Part shown: piece by piece, positions 5,881 through 13,612 of the stretch | How the letters are laid out: every line of letters begins with the position of its first letter | Position numbering within the stretch: position 1 is the stretch's first letter | Virus record (IMG/VR): IMGVR_UViG_3300045135_000603 | Span: 1-26,669 of that record | Direction: 5' to 3' (one strand) | From: a virus | DNA length: 26,669 nt | Notes under the pieces: model-generated | The model's input: the letters and a program-made list of their open reading frames with translations, nothing else | What the model was told of the DNA's origin: nothing | Database searches by the model: none | Position numbers and translations under genes: made by a program

Positions 5881-7374
5881 ATGGATTATAAAGATTATAA
5901 TCATAGGTTATATGGTAGACGAATTCTACATATAATGTCCCCAGTTCGTTGGAGAAGTAAGAAGTTCTTACATCACGCAGATTCAAATTACAAAGTTATG
6001 ATGAAAACAATTAAGTTTTTACCAATGTGTCATCATACAATATTAGTACCGGAACATAATGAAATACCAGATTTAGGCGATAATGTTACAAAGATACCAT
6101 TTCCGTATGCTCAATCGGTATTGTCAAATCGTGGACAATTTCACGGAAGAAAATTTACCAATCAAACAGATTGGAGAGCAAAAGATTACGACTTTATTTT
6201 TAATCATCAACCAGAGTTATTATACAATGTATTTAATTCAATCTTTACTGGTCGTTATGGTATGTCAGTTGAAGGATTTAATTTTTTCCATTGGGTCGAT
6301 TGTGAAAAGAGTAGAGTTACATCATCATATCCAGTAGGGTTTTACAGACAATTAGAAGCAATCAATATGTCTTATCGTTCTTATTTTCATAGTCCAGTAA
6401 GTTTTGATTATATGAAATCTAATTTTACAGGTAAAACAAAATACACCATTACTGATGTAAATGACGAAGTTATGAAAGATAAAGTAAATTACTTCCCATT
6501 AGGAGTAGGAGACTTTCCAGAATCAGAACCATTTGATTTAGGAACAGATAAAAAAATATTACTATTTAATCACAGATGGAATAACTCAACCGGTATAGAA
6601 AAACTTATCGAGTACACCAAAGACTTGGATAGAGATGAGTGGTTAGTATGGATTACTGATGAACAAGCAAAGAAACCAATGGCAGGAGCACCAGCACCAA
6701 GTTGGATGCATATCCAAAGTTTACCGAGTGGTGGTAATTACAGATACTTAATTGAGAAATCATTTGCAACATTGACACTTGTTGATAATTATATGACTTG
6801 GAACTTATCAGTTCAAGACGCAGTTAAGTTAAAGAAACCAAGTTTAGTATTTAAACACGACACGCACAAGTATGTGTTGGGTGATAATTATCCATTATAC
6901 TTTGAAAACAAATCTGACTTTATTGATTTAATTAATAAAATCCCAGAGGGTAAAGAAGTTAATTGGGAACTTCCACCACACGACCAAACATTTGAAGAAA
7001 ATCTTGTTGGAGATTTAATTCATTGTTTAGACAATAGTAAGAAAAAGAAAACTTCAAAAACTAAATATGGTGTGGAGTGGTTGTATCATATCCTACAAGG
7101 AAATGGTTATAAGAAAAATCTACTTCATAACTCTCACCCAAAACTTTACAAAAGTAATGCGTGGGAAGGTATTAGACAATGGTGTTTAGATAGAGGTGCG
7201 AAAGACACACCAACATCTAACGATACTTTGTTATGGATACCAGATGAGAACAAAGAAGCAGTTCAAAAAATCATTGACGATGCGGGTAATGTAGATTACA
7301 AGGGAGACCCACTTGGAGAATCCAAGAAAGACCCCAAGTATGAGAAAAATAGTCAAATGAATAAATTCTTTTAG
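5881..7374 (+). CDS. Probable GT-B type glycosyltransferase
   Basis: A 497-residue soluble protein. The N-terminal half opens with RRILHIMSPVRW, as in the first Rossmann strand of GT-B enzymes. Near residue 220 a second Rossmann-like unit begins with KKILLFNHRWNNSTGIEKL, followed by a region where SVQDAVKLKKPSLVF occupies the place of the usual donor-sugar-binding segment. The last 100 residues are charged and may be a separate domain. The enzyme could glycosylate DNA, virion proteins or a host envelope component; no classical DNA-glucosyltransferase signature is recognisable. It has an AGGAG ribosome site and a TATATTTAT motif upstream, suggesting late expression. The fold assignment is moderately supported, the substrate not at all. 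Confidence 0.5.
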   Translation: MDYKDYNHRLYGRRILHIMSPVRWRSKKFLHHADSNYKVMMKTIKFLPMCHHTILVPEHNEIPDLGDNVTKIPFPYAQSVLSNRGQFHGRKFTNQTDWRAKDYDFIFNHQPELLYNVFNSIFTGRYGMSVEGFNFFHWVDCEKSRVTSSYPVGFYRQLEAINMSYRSYFHSPVSFDYMKSNFTGKTKYTITDVNDEVMKDKVNYFPLGVGDFPESEPFDLGTDKKILLFNHRWNNSTGIEKLIEYTKDLDRDEWLVWITDEQAKKPMAGAPAPSWMHIQSLPSGGNYRYLIEKSFATLTLVDNYMTWNLSVQDAVKLKKPSLVFKHDTHKYVLGDNYPLYFENKSDFIDLINKIPEGKEVNWELPPHDQTFEENLVGDLIHCLDNSKKKKTSKTKYGVEWLYHILQGNGYKKNLLHNSHPKLYKSNAWEGIRQWCLDRGAKDTPTSNDTLLWIPDENKEAVQKIIDDAGNVDYKGDPLGESKKDPKYEKNSQMNKFF

Positions 7375-7382
7375 GAGTAAAA

Positions 7383-8168
7383 ATGAAACAATTAACAGAA
7401 CAACAAATTACAGATAACTGGAAAGAACTTCGTGGAATAATCAACGATACATTTAGTGGAGAAAGATTAGAAAAACTAAACAAAATGTATGACTTCTTTG
7501 AAGACAGAATGTGTATGGCACCTGCGAGTGGTAAAGCACATTTCCACAACGCAATGGTTGGTGGTTATGTAGAACACATACTACACGTTGTTAAGTTCTC
7601 TCAACAAGTAAGAGATACTTGGGAACAAAATGGTGCCGAGATAAACTTTACAAATGAAGAACTAATCTTTGCAGCACTTCATCACGATTTAGGTAAGATA
7701 GGAGATTTGGAAGAAGACTATTATGTACCGGAAGAATCAGATTGGCATCGTAAGAACCAAGGAAGTATATTTACACACAATCCTAAATTACAATATATGG
7801 TCGTAACGGATAGAGCATTTTATTTATTACAACACTTTGGAATTAAGATGTCGGAGTGGGAATATATTGGATTGATGTTAACTGACGGAATGTATGAAGA
7901 AGCAAACAAAAAGTATTATACAAGTTTTAATCCAGACTTTAGATTAAAATCTAATATCGCATATATCTTACACCAAGCAGATATGATGGCAACACATATC
8001 GAGGGAGACCAATGGAGAAGAGGTGATAAGGTAGAAAGTAAAAAGGTTGAACAATCAGTAAACAAAATAAAACAGGCAGTCGATAATGAAGTAAAAGAAA
8101 AGTTCAATACCAAATCAACAGACGCAAAAGATATATTTAACGAACTATTTGGAGAACCGAAAAAATGA
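7383..8168 (+). CDS. HD-domain phosphohydrolase
   Basis: A 261-residue protein with a full HD metal-binding set: H53/H55 in a HFHNAM segment, GGYVEH (H65), the diagnostic HHDLGK (H100, H101, D102) and a later HQADMM (D200). HD-domain enzymes hydrolyse nucleotides, (p)ppGpp, cyclic nucleotides or RNA ends; the spacing recalls YhaM-type and related small HD proteins. In phages they commonly adjust nucleotide pools, but the substrate here is unknown. AGGAG precedes the start and the end overlaps the next gene by an ATGA. Confidence 0.82.
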   Translation: MKQLTEQQITDNWKELRGIINDTFSGERLEKLNKMYDFFEDRMCMAPASGKAHFHNAMVGGYVEHILHVVKFSQQVRDTWEQNGAEINFTNEELIFAALHHDLGKIGDLEEDYYVPEESDWHRKNQGSIFTHNPKLQYMVVTDRAFYLLQHFGIKMSEWEYIGLMLTDGMYEEANKKYYTSFNPDFRLKSNIAYILHQADMMATHIEGDQWRRGDKVESKKVEQSVNKIKQAVDNEVKEKFNTKSTDAKDIFNELFGEPKK

Positions 8169-8416
8169 TAGGATATATAATATTAGGAATAATTTCCTTG
8201 ACTTTAAGCTATATTGTGTTTAACTTAACAAGAAAAGTAGAAAGACTTGAAACTTGGGTTGAGGATTATGCACAACGAATACAAGACACTCAACAAGTAT
8301 TAAAAGAAATTGATAGTAAAGGAACATTTGAAGCTGATGATGAAATCGGTGTAATCTTTACATCAATAAAAGAAGCAGTAGATGAGATAAACGAAATAAC
8401 AGAACAGGAGTTATAA
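8165..8416 (+). CDS. Small single-pass membrane protein with coiled coil
   Basis: An 83-residue protein. Residues 2-22 are a hydrophobic helix (IGYIILGIISLTLSYIVFNL), followed by a heptad-like charged helix of about 55 residues rich in Glu, Asp, Gln and Lys. The layout is that of an N-anchored membrane protein with a cytoplasmic or periplasmic coiled coil. The start overlaps the HD gene stop and its stop overlaps the ATG of the sigma-factor gene (TAATG), so all three are co-translated. Function unknown; a spanin or regulator role is speculation. Confidence 0.65.
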   Translation: MIGYIILGIISLTLSYIVFNLTRKVERLETWVEDYAQRIQDTQQVLKEIDSKGTFEADDEIGVIFTSIKEAVDEINEITEQEL

Positions 8417-9141
8417 TGCCACGAAAAGCAAAAAAAGGTTCATCAAGATATTACTTTACTGATGATACAGAAAGAGCAATCATCAGACACAATAACGAAA
8501 CTCGTCCACATATGAGAGAACGAATTTATAACGAACATATCAAACAACCTTTTGAAAAGTTGGCAGAAAATATGATTCATACATTTAAGTTTTATTACTT
8601 TGATGTTCCAAGTGAAGATGTAAAACACGAAGTAGTAAGTTTCTTGTATATGAATATGCATAAGTTTACCGAGGGTAAGGGAAAAGCATTTAGTTATTTC
8701 AGTATTGTGGCAAAGAATTATCTTATTCTACACAACAATAATAATTACAAAAAATTAAAACAACATCAAGGAGAAGAAGTATCAGATTACAAAAGAGATG
8801 CTTTATCTGAAAATCAAAGACTTGATATATTGGAAGGACAAAAAGAATATATGGATTTATTCATAGATTATTGGTCCAACAATATGACTACGGTTTTCAA
8901 AAGAAAACAAGACATTGATGTTGCAAACGCGGTTATATATCTAATGGAACAAAGAAAAAATATTGAGAACTTCAATAAGAAAGCACTCTATATTCTAATT
9001 AGAGAAATGACTGGTAGTAATACACAACACATTACCAGAGTTATAAATGTTCTAAAAAAACATCACACTAACTTACAGAAAAATTATCTCGCTACTGGTT
9101 CGATAGAAACCAAGTGGACAGGTAGTTGGGATATATTATAA
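8416..9141 (+). CDS. Late-transcription sigma factor, gp55-like
   Basis: A 241-residue protein resembling gp55-type sigma factors of T4-like phages. The conserved stretch runs from IYNEHIKQPFEKLAENMIH through SEDVKHEVVSFLYMNMHKF to GKAFSYFSIVAKNYLI, which corresponds to the sigma region 2 core that melts the -10. There is no clear region 4, as expected for gp55, which needs a sliding-clamp-linked coactivator in place of -35 contacts. The C-terminal 100 residues are helical. It is longer than T4 gp55 (185). It would recruit host RNA polymerase to late genes; the recurrent TATATTTAT motif in this window is its natural candidate target. AGGAG ribosome site at 8407. Confidence 0.8.
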   Translation: MPRKAKKGSSRYYFTDDTERAIIRHNNETRPHMRERIYNEHIKQPFEKLAENMIHTFKFYYFDVPSEDVKHEVVSFLYMNMHKFTEGKGKAFSYFSIVAKNYLILHNNNNYKKLKQHQGEEVSDYKRDALSENQRLDILEGQKEYMDLFIDYWSNNMTTVFKRKQDIDVANAVIYLMEQRKNIENFNKKALYILIREMTGSNTQHITRVINVLKKHHTNLQKNYLATGSIETKWTGSWDIL

Positions 9142-9171
9142 TAATAGTCCACTAATAGGAGAGAACATAAA

Positions 9172-10215
9172 ATGCTTAAAGTGAATTTATTTCCAAAAAG
9201 CATGATTGACCTTGAGAGTCAACTCAATGAGCTCAAACAAAACGGACGAACAGGAATTCAATTTCCTGCCGATTTTGAAGTTCAAGACGTAGGCCTAAAA
9301 GTTATCAATCGTAACGACATTGTATTTAACAACCCATTAGGACAAATTAGGGTTGGAGACGCAATAGAAAAAAGAGGTAAACGATTAGCATACTCATTTA
9401 GTAATGGAGTAGATTGGTCGGCACCTTTTCCAGTAGTCTTTGAGAAAGATGGTTCCTACTTCCTTGCCGAAGGTTTCGGTAGAGACGCAGGATTTGATAA
9501 TCTTAATCAAGATTGTTGGATATATCAGGTAGTAAAAGTAAAACCCAGACACGAAGTAAAAACAAGATTGTGGTTAAATAGGGATTTACCATCTACACCA
9601 AATACTAAATTAGATATTGTACACGCAGCTATTGAAGATGTGAAAAAGAAATATCTAAAAGTAGGTAAAATGCATTTTACCAAATATGTTAACGACACAA
9701 ATCCCCACGTTTCAGATGCTATGAAAAAGGAGATTGTGGCAACACTTTTGAATAAGTTTAAACATAAACTTCCTAAAAAGTACAATCGTTACACATCTTA
9801 TAAACCAGCAACACTAAAAAGAGATTGGATTGCAAAACATTGGTCAAGTGCCAAAAATTACAATTTTAATCTTACAAATAGTGGTGCTAGGAAAGATGTC
9901 GGTAAATTCTTTACCGCAGCACTTCCGTTCGGATATGAGCATATTAAAATCATAAATGCTATGAAAGACTATGCACGAACAGGTAAGATGACATATTTTA
10001 TTTGTTATGAGATTAATGCTATAACAAGTGAAAAATCATTACGAAACAAAAGAAAGAAGTTTCTTAAAAATGTTGAAGAATTAGTTTCAACATTTGAGAA
10101 ACTATCTAACAATACTTCTGGAAGTGATTTCAGAAAATCGTTCAAAATTTTAGGTTTTATTCCACAAGACCAAAATGAGAACATCAAAGAGTTAGTTAGT
10201 ACAACTAATTTTTAA
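9172..10215 (+). CDS. Orphan protein, weak ParB-like N-terminal patch
   Basis: A 347-residue protein of unknown function with a good AGGAG ribosome site. Residues about 80-120 read APFPVVFEKDGSYFLAEGF then GRDAG, which resembles the strand-helix of ParB/sulfiredoxin-fold domains (hydrophobic strand, then a GFHR-like motif). The rest is basic and helical, with RDWIAKHW and long Lys-rich segments suggestive of nucleic-acid binding. It is sealed off by a strong terminator and stands between the sigma factor and the structural genes. It contains GAGCTC, AGGCCT and CATG, which are rare elsewhere in the window. This hints at separate acquisition, but the evidence is thin. Confidence 0.5.
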   Translation: MLKVNLFPKSMIDLESQLNELKQNGRTGIQFPADFEVQDVGLKVINRNDIVFNNPLGQIRVGDAIEKRGKRLAYSFSNGVDWSAPFPVVFEKDGSYFLAEGFGRDAGFDNLNQDCWIYQVVKVKPRHEVKTRLWLNRDLPSTPNTKLDIVHAAIEDVKKKYLKVGKMHFTKYVNDTNPHVSDAMKKEIVATLLNKFKHKLPKKYNRYTSYKPATLKRDWIAKHWSSAKNYNFNLTNSGARKDVGKFFTAALPFGYEHIKIINAMKDYARTGKMTYFICYEINAITSEKSLRNKRKKFLKNVEELVSTFEKLSNNTSGSDFRKSFKILGFIPQDQNENIKELVSTTNF

Positions 10216-10216
10216 T

Positions 10217-10248
10217 AAAAAAAAGGGGTGATATTCTCACCCCTTTTT
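10217..10248. terminator. Bidirectional intrinsic terminator
   Basis: GGGGTGA (10225-10231) pairs perfectly with TCACCCC (10237-10243) around a TATTC loop. Eight A residues lie on the left and five T residues on the right. Both strands therefore read as a GC-rich stem followed by a U-run, right for the convergent genes ending at 10215 (+) and 10258 (-). Confidence 0.92.
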
Positions 10249-10257
10249 AATCCACCT

Positions 10258-10479
10258 TTATTTGTTAAGTAATCCAAGTATCACGATAAGTGATATAAAT
10301 CCAGCAAACCCTGCGTTTCCGATAGTGTTTACTAAACTTACTAAATTACCAACAATGTCTATTCCAAGGAATCCACCTACAAATACTAATTGTACGAGAA
10401 CCCCTAATCCGACTATGTGAAGTAGTAAGTCTTTAATTCCACCTACTGCTTCCATAATCATTTTGATTGTGTCTTTCAT
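10258..10479 (-). CDS. Small two-helix membrane protein, holin-like in size
   Basis: This is the only minus-strand gene in the window. The start at 10479 is chosen over an in-frame ATG at 10554 because AAAGGGGGAAA precedes it and the upstream extension would translate a hairpin. The 73-residue product has an amphipathic N-terminus (MKDTIKMIMEAVGG) and two hydrophobic helices near residues 18-40 and 50-71, very rich in Gly, Val, Leu and Ile, with a short polar link. Holins look like this, but so do other small phage membrane proteins. Transcription is isolated by a bidirectional terminator downstream. The function is not established. Confidence 0.65.
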   Translation of the reverse strand: MKDTIKMIMEAVGGIKDLLLHIVGLGVLVQLVFVGGFLGIDIVGNLVSLVNTIGNAGFAGFISLIVILGLLNK

Positions 10480-10505
10480 TTTAGTTTCCCCCTTTAAATG
10501 AACAA

Positions 10506-10527
10506 AAATCGGCGTCAAAACCGATTT
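10506..10527 (-). terminator. Attenuator-like hairpin in the leader of the minus-strand gene
   Basis: Read on the minus strand, AAATCGG pairs with CCGATTT (7 bp, 8-base loop) and continues into TTTTTGTT, the form of an intrinsic terminator. It sits 26 bases before the start codon, between that gene and its presumed promoter, so it could attenuate expression. Confidence 0.45.
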
Positions 10528-10570
10528 CGTATAATAACTATATAGTAAAATCAAAAAAATTAATCAGTAT

Positions 10571-10579
10571 ATAAATATA
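10571..10579 (-). promoter_or_regulatory. TATATTTAT motif on the minus strand
   Basis: The plus strand reads ATAAATATA, so the minus strand carries the same 9-mer as the plus-strand late-promoter candidates, directed at the membrane-protein gene about 90 bases away. The plus strand here also spells TATAAATA (10570-10577), the T4 late -10 consensus, so orientation is ambiguous. Confidence 0.4.
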
Positions 10580-10601
10580 TATCCCTATTTTTCCATAACT
10601 C

Positions 10602-10610
10602 TATATTTAT
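10602..10610 (+). promoter_or_regulatory. TATATTTAT motif, candidate late promoter of the structural block
   Basis: It lies 15 bases before the ATG at 10626, the first gene of the 12.5 kb structural run. With a -10 here the transcript would have a leader of about 10 bases carrying a minimal AGGT ribosome site. Confidence 0.5.
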
Positions 10611-10625
10611 TGTTAGGTAAAATTT

Positions 10626-11018
10626 ATGGCAAACGATTACGAAATATTCAAAGGAAAAACCTTATCTGATGTATTCAAAGACATCTATGATAATTCCAAA
10701 ACCAACAAAACTCAATTAGAAGTATTGATGAAAGAGGTTGTGGGATTTATCAAAGACGGAGATACAGCTATTCAGATAATTCCTATGTTAAAAGAATACT
10801 TGGAAATCAATGTAAAAAATGATGAACAATTAGTTAAACTTGCAACAGTAGTTCAACGAATTATAGCATCAGAAAAAAGAATAACATCAGATAGTGGAGA
10901 TGAGTTCGGTTTATCTGAATCAGAAAAACAACAACTTATGGACGCAATAGAATCTGATGTTCAAGAGTTACAAATCAAAAAAGACGAAATAGATAATTCA
11001 TTAAATAAGGAAAACTAA
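10626..11018 (+). CDS. Small protein heading the structural operon, unknown
   Basis: A 130-residue, acidic, mostly helical protein. It begins MANDYEIFKGKTLSDVFKD and ends in a Glu/Asp/Lys-rich coiled segment. No family recognised. Its position, directly before the spike gene with overlapping stop and start (TAATG at 11016-11020), and the shared candidate late promoter suggest a virion or tail-assembly role, perhaps a chaperone or a hub component. Confidence 0.65.
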   Translation: MANDYEIFKGKTLSDVFKDIYDNSKTNKTQLEVLMKEVVGFIKDGDTAIQIIPMLKEYLEINVKNDEQLVKLATVVQRIIASEKRITSDSGDEFGLSESEKQQLMDAIESDVQELQIKKDEIDNSLNKEN

Positions 11019-12712
11019 TGGCATGGCATAAACCTAAACCAGCAGACTCTGGTGGTGGTGAGAACACTTCTTTTGACGATGAAGTCATTACAAGGAGTAG
11101 TTTAAAATCCATATCAAAACAAATAGCCACATCACAAGAGTTTTATGAACTTGAAGTGTTTGAGGTAATGGACATTTACAGACGCGATGGGAATCCAAAA
11201 ATAACTACATCTGGTCAAGTCCTTGGTAGATACTTACATTCTGAACAAGGAACAGAAGTTAAAAACTTATTTACATTTACACCACTTAACTCAAATATAT
11301 TACAGCATCCTATCGTAGGTGAATTGTGGTTAGGTGTAAATCTTGAAGGTAAAAGATATTATCTTGCACCAGTCAATGACAATATTGATGAAATAAATTT
11401 TGAAGAATTTGATAAAAGTATTCCTAATGAAAAAGAAGCCAATGTAACTATTAAACCAGAAGACTTCACACTTAATTCAAATAAGGTAGATGAGGATTAT
11501 AAACAGGGTTCATACTTTGAAGATGTCAGTCCTTTAAAACTTACACCGAACGAAGGCGACACTTTAATACACGGGAGATTTGGAAACTCAATTAGACTTG
11601 GTGCTAATCAAAGAGAGGAAACTGAAACTGACACAACCGACTCACCAAATATAAAATTAGTCGCAGGTAATTTAGGAACATTAGAAGAATTAGAAGATGA
11701 TAAAGCATCTATTTATTTAACAACCAATGAATTAGTATTATATCCAGAACCAGCACTAACTAATCTTGGAGATGAATATAGAGACCCACAATTAATTTTA
11801 GATTCAGATAGAATTGTGTTGAATGCTAAAAAAGATGAAATTGGTATCTATTCACAAAACAATATTAATATAAATTCCGAAGACGGAGATGTATTGATAA
11901 AAGGTAATAATAGTGTAGATGTAGAAGTACAAAATAGTACAATAAATTTAAAAGCAATAAAGGGTGGTTCATTAAAAGAAACCTTTAATCCAGACGGAAA
12001 TATTATGCTACCGAAAATGATTGTAGAACGAGCTGGAGATTTAAAACCAATGGTAGAGTTTTTAAAATTAGAAATGTTAGCAATACCAAGTTTAATTTTA
12101 CCACCGGTATTATCAGGTGGAGCACCAAACCTTGCATTTATGGCAGGTATGAAATTAAAGTTTGACCAAATAAAACACATTAAAGAACAAATAGAAAGAT
12201 TCATTAGTTTAGAGTGGTTACCAGAATTTAATTTTGAGTTTGTAGAATTAGATAAAGTATTAGACGAATTAGGACTTCCAGCAGTTCCTGGATTTGATGC
12301 TCTTGGTGGTTTTGAAGGAATACTATCAGACATAGCAGCGGCAAAGGCAAAGGTAGAAGCATTAAAAGCAGCAGCAAGTGCCGCAGTTGATGCTATAAAA
12401 CCAGTTGGAGATAGAGTAAATAAATACATCAGTACAGACCCAGATGAGATTGATGACGACCCAAAAGACTTTTTAGCATTCCTTGATGAATACGAAAGTA
12501 ATCCAGACAATCCACCAATAGATACATCAGACATTAGAGATGTTATTTCAAGTGGACTTTTAAATAGTGGGCCTGAATTAGGTAGATATTTTCAAAATGG
12601 AGGTTCACCAGAATTACAAAATGTCTTAACTGACGCTTTAAAAGCAGAACAAGATGTTCAACAATTAGACCAAGTAATAAAATTAGCAGAAATAAGTAAA
12701 GCAGTAAATTAG
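11018..12712 (+). CDS. Baseplate central spike/hub protein, gp5-like
   Basis: A 564-residue tail-spike type protein. Residues about 40-130 form an OB-fold-like region (YELEVFEVMDIYRRDG through a GELWLGVNLEG segment). DTLIHGRFGNSIRLG (about 186-200) is the segment typical of gp5-type hub proteins in T4-like phages of marine bacteria. Residues about 265-325 (LILDSDRIVLNAK, IGIYSQNNININ, DVLIKG) have the repeating strand pattern of the gp5/VgrG triple-stranded beta-prism needle. No lysozyme domain is seen. The last 230 residues are helical and Ala-rich (AAAKAKVEALKAAASAA) and are not part of the classical spike. It leads the baseplate genes. The role in piercing the outer membrane is inferred from the family. 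Confidence 0.72.
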   Translation: MAWHKPKPADSGGGENTSFDDEVITRSSLKSISKQIATSQEFYELEVFEVMDIYRRDGNPKITTSGQVLGRYLHSEQGTEVKNLFTFTPLNSNILQHPIVGELWLGVNLEGKRYYLAPVNDNIDEINFEEFDKSIPNEKEANVTIKPEDFTLNSNKVDEDYKQGSYFEDVSPLKLTPNEGDTLIHGRFGNSIRLGANQREETETDTTDSPNIKLVAGNLGTLEELEDDKASIYLTTNELVLYPEPALTNLGDEYRDPQLILDSDRIVLNAKKDEIGIYSQNNININSEDGDVLIKGNNSVDVEVQNSTINLKAIKGGSLKETFNPDGNIMLPKMIVERAGDLKPMVEFLKLEMLAIPSLILPPVLSGGAPNLAFMAGMKLKFDQIKHIKEQIERFISLEWLPEFNFEFVELDKVLDELGLPAVPGFDALGGFEGILSDIAAAKAKVEALKAAASAAVDAIKPVGDRVNKYISTDPDEIDDDPKDFLAFLDEYESNPDNPPIDTSDIRDVISSGLLNSGPELGRYFQNGGSPELQNVLTDALKAEQDVQQLDQVIKLAEISKAVN

Positions 12713-12720
12713 GAGTAATA

Positions 12721-13203
12721 ATGAATAAAGATAAATTAAAAAATATAATTGAATTAATTGTTCGTAAAGAAATCAAAAAACAATTAAGTGAGATATTTAT
12801 TAATGACGAAAAAGAAATTAGTTTATCGGAAACAATTTCTAAACCTAAACCTAAAAAGGTTATCAAGAAACCTAAAAAACAATACACTAAAAATGCAGCA
12901 TTAAATGAAGTATTGAACAACACTAAACCATTAGGTAGTCAAGAACAAGAAGACTGGCCAACTTTGGGTGGTGGAGTATTAGGTAGTGATAATATGGCAG
13001 AAGTATTAGGATACGGAGATTTAGGTAAAGGACAGAATAAAGAAAAAGCAAGAGAAATGGCAGCAGTGGACACAATCAAGAAACAAGGTGTTTCAGTAGA
13101 CGCAGTTCCTGAAGGTGTTCAAAACGCATTAACTCGTGATTATTCTGGTTTGATGAAAGCAATAAATAAAAAGAAATCAGGTGAAGGTGGATTTAGACCA
13201 TAA
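12721..13203 (+). CDS. Small tail/baseplate-region protein, unknown
   Basis: A 160-residue protein with a charged helical N-terminus, a Lys/Pro-rich linker (KPKPKKVIKKPKK) and a Gly-rich C-terminal half with a LGGGVLGSDNMAEVLGYGD segment. The layout, flexible linker plus short conserved tail, suits a virion assembly or tape-like connector protein. It has an AGGAG ribosome site, its stop overlaps the gp25-like ATG, and it lies between spike and wedge genes. Not recognised by family. Confidence 0.6.
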   Translation: MNKDKLKNIIELIVRKEIKKQLSEIFINDEKEISLSETISKPKPKKVIKKPKKQYTKNAALNEVLNNTKPLGSQEQEDWPTLGGGVLGSDNMAEVLGYGDLGKGQNKEKAREMAAVDTIKKQGVSVDAVPEGVQNALTRDYSGLMKAINKKKSGEGGFRP

Positions 13204-13610
13204 TGGCAAGAAGCGTAAGAGAAATAGATAGAAATGACGACAAGTATGTTGGAATAAGATTTCCATTGGATTATAGTCCAGAAGGGTTTTTTTACAAAAC
13301 AAAAACTATCTCTGAACAATCAAAGGCAAATTTAAGAAATCTTTTGTTGACAACACCAGGAGAACGAGTGTTTCAGCCAACATTTGGTAGTCAATTAAAA
13401 AATATTATCTTTGAACAAGGTAGTGATATTCCAAATAGAGTTGAAGAAGCTATTCGTTCATCAGTAGATAATTTCTTACCTTATATTAATATTATTAATG
13501 TATTCACTATACAAGATAAAAACAAAGTCAACACACAAATAGAATTTTCAACACCTATAAATCCGGAAACAATTGAAATATTAAACTTTGACTTTAGAAT
13601 TGGAGAGTAA
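13203..13610 (+). CDS. Baseplate wedge protein, gp25-like
   Basis: A 135-residue protein of the gp25 family (T4 gp25 is 132). The hallmark LRNLLLTTPGERVFQPTFGS is present at about residues 47-66, with the conserved glycine-glutamate-arginine turn, followed by an amphipathic helix and a terminal beta-hairpin. In contractile tails gp25 is a lysozyme-like-fold structural subunit that primes sheath polymerisation at the baseplate; it is not an active lysozyme. It is followed after 2 bases by the gp6-like gene, the same order as in T4 and many contractile systems. High confidence. Confidence 0.92.
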   Translation: MARSVREIDRNDDKYVGIRFPLDYSPEGFFYKTKTISEQSKANLRNLLLTTPGERVFQPTFGSQLKNIIFEQGSDIPNRVEEAIRSSVDNFLPYINIINVFTIQDKNKVNTQIEFSTPINPETIEILNFDFRIGE

Positions 13611-13612
13611 TA

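Noticed and set aside
10480-10554. N-terminal extension of the minus-strand membrane protein
   Set aside because: The longer start has no ribosome site and would translate the attenuator-like hairpin; the ATG at 10479 has AAAGGGGGAAA before it.
11848-12534. 228-residue minus-strand reading frame
   Set aside because: It lies opposite the gp5-like gene. Its Ser/Asn/Phe-rich composition is typical of antisense reading and it has no start signal.
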